A stretch of 33,672 nucleotides of DNA from Streptomyces cahuitamycinicus (lineage in GTDB: Bacteria > Actinomycetota > Actinomycetes > Streptomycetales > Streptomycetaceae): NCBI RefSeq assembly GCF_002891435.1, contig NZ_POUC01000036.1, positions 1 through 33,672 of the forward strand. Direction: 5' to 3'. Below the pieces are notes generated by a model that made no database searches, was not told the origin of the DNA, and worked only from the letters and a program-made list of their open reading frames with translations. Shown here one piece after another: positions 33,040 to 33,672 of this stretch; position 1 is the first letter of the stretch, and every line of letters starts with the position of its first letter. The translations under genes were made by a program, and so were the position numbers.

Positions 33040-33672
33040 GTGACCAAACAGGACCGGGCCGTCCGGACCCGTCTCGCGCTGATCCGGTCGGCGGCAGCAC
33101 AGTTCGAGGCCCATGGGTACGTCCGGACCGGCCTGGCCCGGATCAGCGCGGGAGCCGGCGTCAGGTCCGGTGCGCTGCACTTCCACTTCGCCGACAAGGC
33201 CGCCGTCGCCGAGGCCGTCGAGGACGCTGCCGCCCGAGCTCTGCGCGAGGCCGCGGTCCGCGGTCACGGCGGCGACGGCTGCGCTCTGCAACGCCTTGTG
33301 GACGTTACGCACCACGTCGCCCGGCTGCTGTGCGCCGACATCGTGGTGCGGGCGGGTCTGCGGCTGAACGTGGAAGGGGCTGCCGGGCGGGTGCGGGAAC
33401 TGCGCCGGGAACGGCGGGAGTGCGTGCAGGGGCTGCTGGCCGAGGCGGAGCGCAGGGGGGAACTCGCCGCCGGTATGACGCCGCAGCGCCCCAGCGTGGT
33501 CGTCGTCACCGCCACGACCGGCATCGAGGTGCTGGCGCGGGAGGACCACGACTGGCTCGCTCGGCCTTCGCTGACCGACCTGTGGCGGTTGCTGCTGCCG
33601 TGCCTGGCGGCGCCGCGGCTGGCGGGGGCGGTGGATCCGGCGGGGAGTGATCCGATGCGGAGTGACCTGGCG
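33040..33672 (+). CDS. Gamma-butyrolactone-receptor-type TetR regulator (runs off the window)
   Basis: From GTG 33040 the frame stays open for 211 codons to the end of the window, so the stop is not seen. The N-terminus matches the ScbR/ArpA branch of TetR: KQDRAVRTRLALIRSAAAQF, then GYVRTGLARISAGAGV and the recognition-helix region RSGALHFHFADKAAVAEAV, which in this branch reads GALYFHF or similar. These proteins repress antibiotic or butyrolactone genes until a small signal binds. Bona fide receptors keep a Trp near residue 120 in the ligand pocket; I could not confirm one there, so it may be a pseudo-receptor that answers to other ligands. The AfsA-type synthase gene is not in the window. 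Confidence 0.88.
   Translation, partial: MTKQDRAVRTRLALIRSAAAQFEAHGYVRTGLARISAGAGVRSGALHFHFADKAAVAEAVEDAAARALREAAVRGHGGDGCALQRLVDVTHHVARLLCADIVVRAGLRLNVEGAAGRVRELRRERRECVQGLLAEAERRGELAAGMTPQRPSVVVVTATTGIEVLAREDHDWLARPSLTDLWRLLLPCLAAPRLAGAVDPAGSDPMRSDLA

Noticed and set aside
1..33672. CRISPR arrays, tRNA or rRNA genes
   Set aside because: No regularly spaced repeats, cloverleaf-like sequences or conserved rRNA stretches were seen by eye. A covariance-model search would be needed to exclude small RNAs.

Overview
The window is high-GC actinobacterial DNA and almost certainly comes from a Streptomyces. Third codon positions are strongly G/C, GTG starts are common, genes overlap as GTGA or ATGA, rare TTA leucine codons are concentrated in one gene group, and the protein families are typical of the genus (DNRLRE/RHS surface proteins, PGRP amidases, SlpD/E-type S33 peptidases, gamma-butyrolactone-receptor-type TetR regulators). 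No rRNA, tRNA or CRISPR array was seen.

Layout. Positions 1-2500 hold a TetR regulator with its own terminator, decayed DNA, and a lone AbiV-like abortive-infection gene. Positions 2526-4799 encode a secreted PGRP/N-acetylmuramoyl-L-alanine amidase, divergent from a 2103-residue secreted DNRLRE/RHS protein (5117-11428). The unusual membrane-type C-terminal tip of the RHS protein overlaps a tiny two-helix membrane ORF that looks like its immunity partner. A terminator and an orphan, toxin-tip-like remnant follow. Positions 11887-12975 encode a multi-pass membrane protein whose N-terminus is cut by an in-frame TGA. Positions 13244-14150 hold a secreted two-cysteine amphipathic protein and a three-helix membrane partner. 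Positions 14620-16196 hold a secreted S33 aminopeptidase. Positions 16397-17442 hold decayed transposase DNA.

The main point of interest is about 17.5-30.7 kb, which looks like an unrecognised nucleoside-type biosynthetic cluster. One arm, on the minus strand, is a complete ECF importer (S, T, A1, A2). The divergent arm, on the plus strand, is a tightly packed operon: a thymidylate-synthase-fold enzyme with the active-site signature of a (d)CMP 5-hydroxymethylase, a radical SAM enzyme with an apparent cobalamin-binding N-terminus, a SAM methyltransferase, a Cof-type HAD phosphatase, a P-loop kinase, and two tandem FemAB/GNAT-like acyl- or aminoacyl-transferases. A convergent PhyH-type Fe(II)/2-oxoglutarate dioxygenase and an MFS exporter complete it. 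Five TTA codons are spread over four of these genes, which suggests bldA-dependent expression. A truncated cytosine-deaminase-like fragment borders the cluster at 30.7-31.1 kb.

The right end carries a spore-photoproduct-lyase-family radical SAM protein and the start of a ScbR-type regulator that runs off the window, with a candidate autoregulatory operator upstream.

Proposed logic (inference): CMP is 5-hydroxymethylated, further alkylated by the radical SAM enzyme and/or the methyltransferase, its phosphorylation state is adjusted by the kinase and HAD enzyme, it is decorated with amino-acyl groups by the two FemAB-like enzymes, hydroxylated by the PhyH enzyme, and exported by the MFS protein. 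The ECF system would import a precursor, cofactor or related pyrimidine. The final product cannot be named from sequence.
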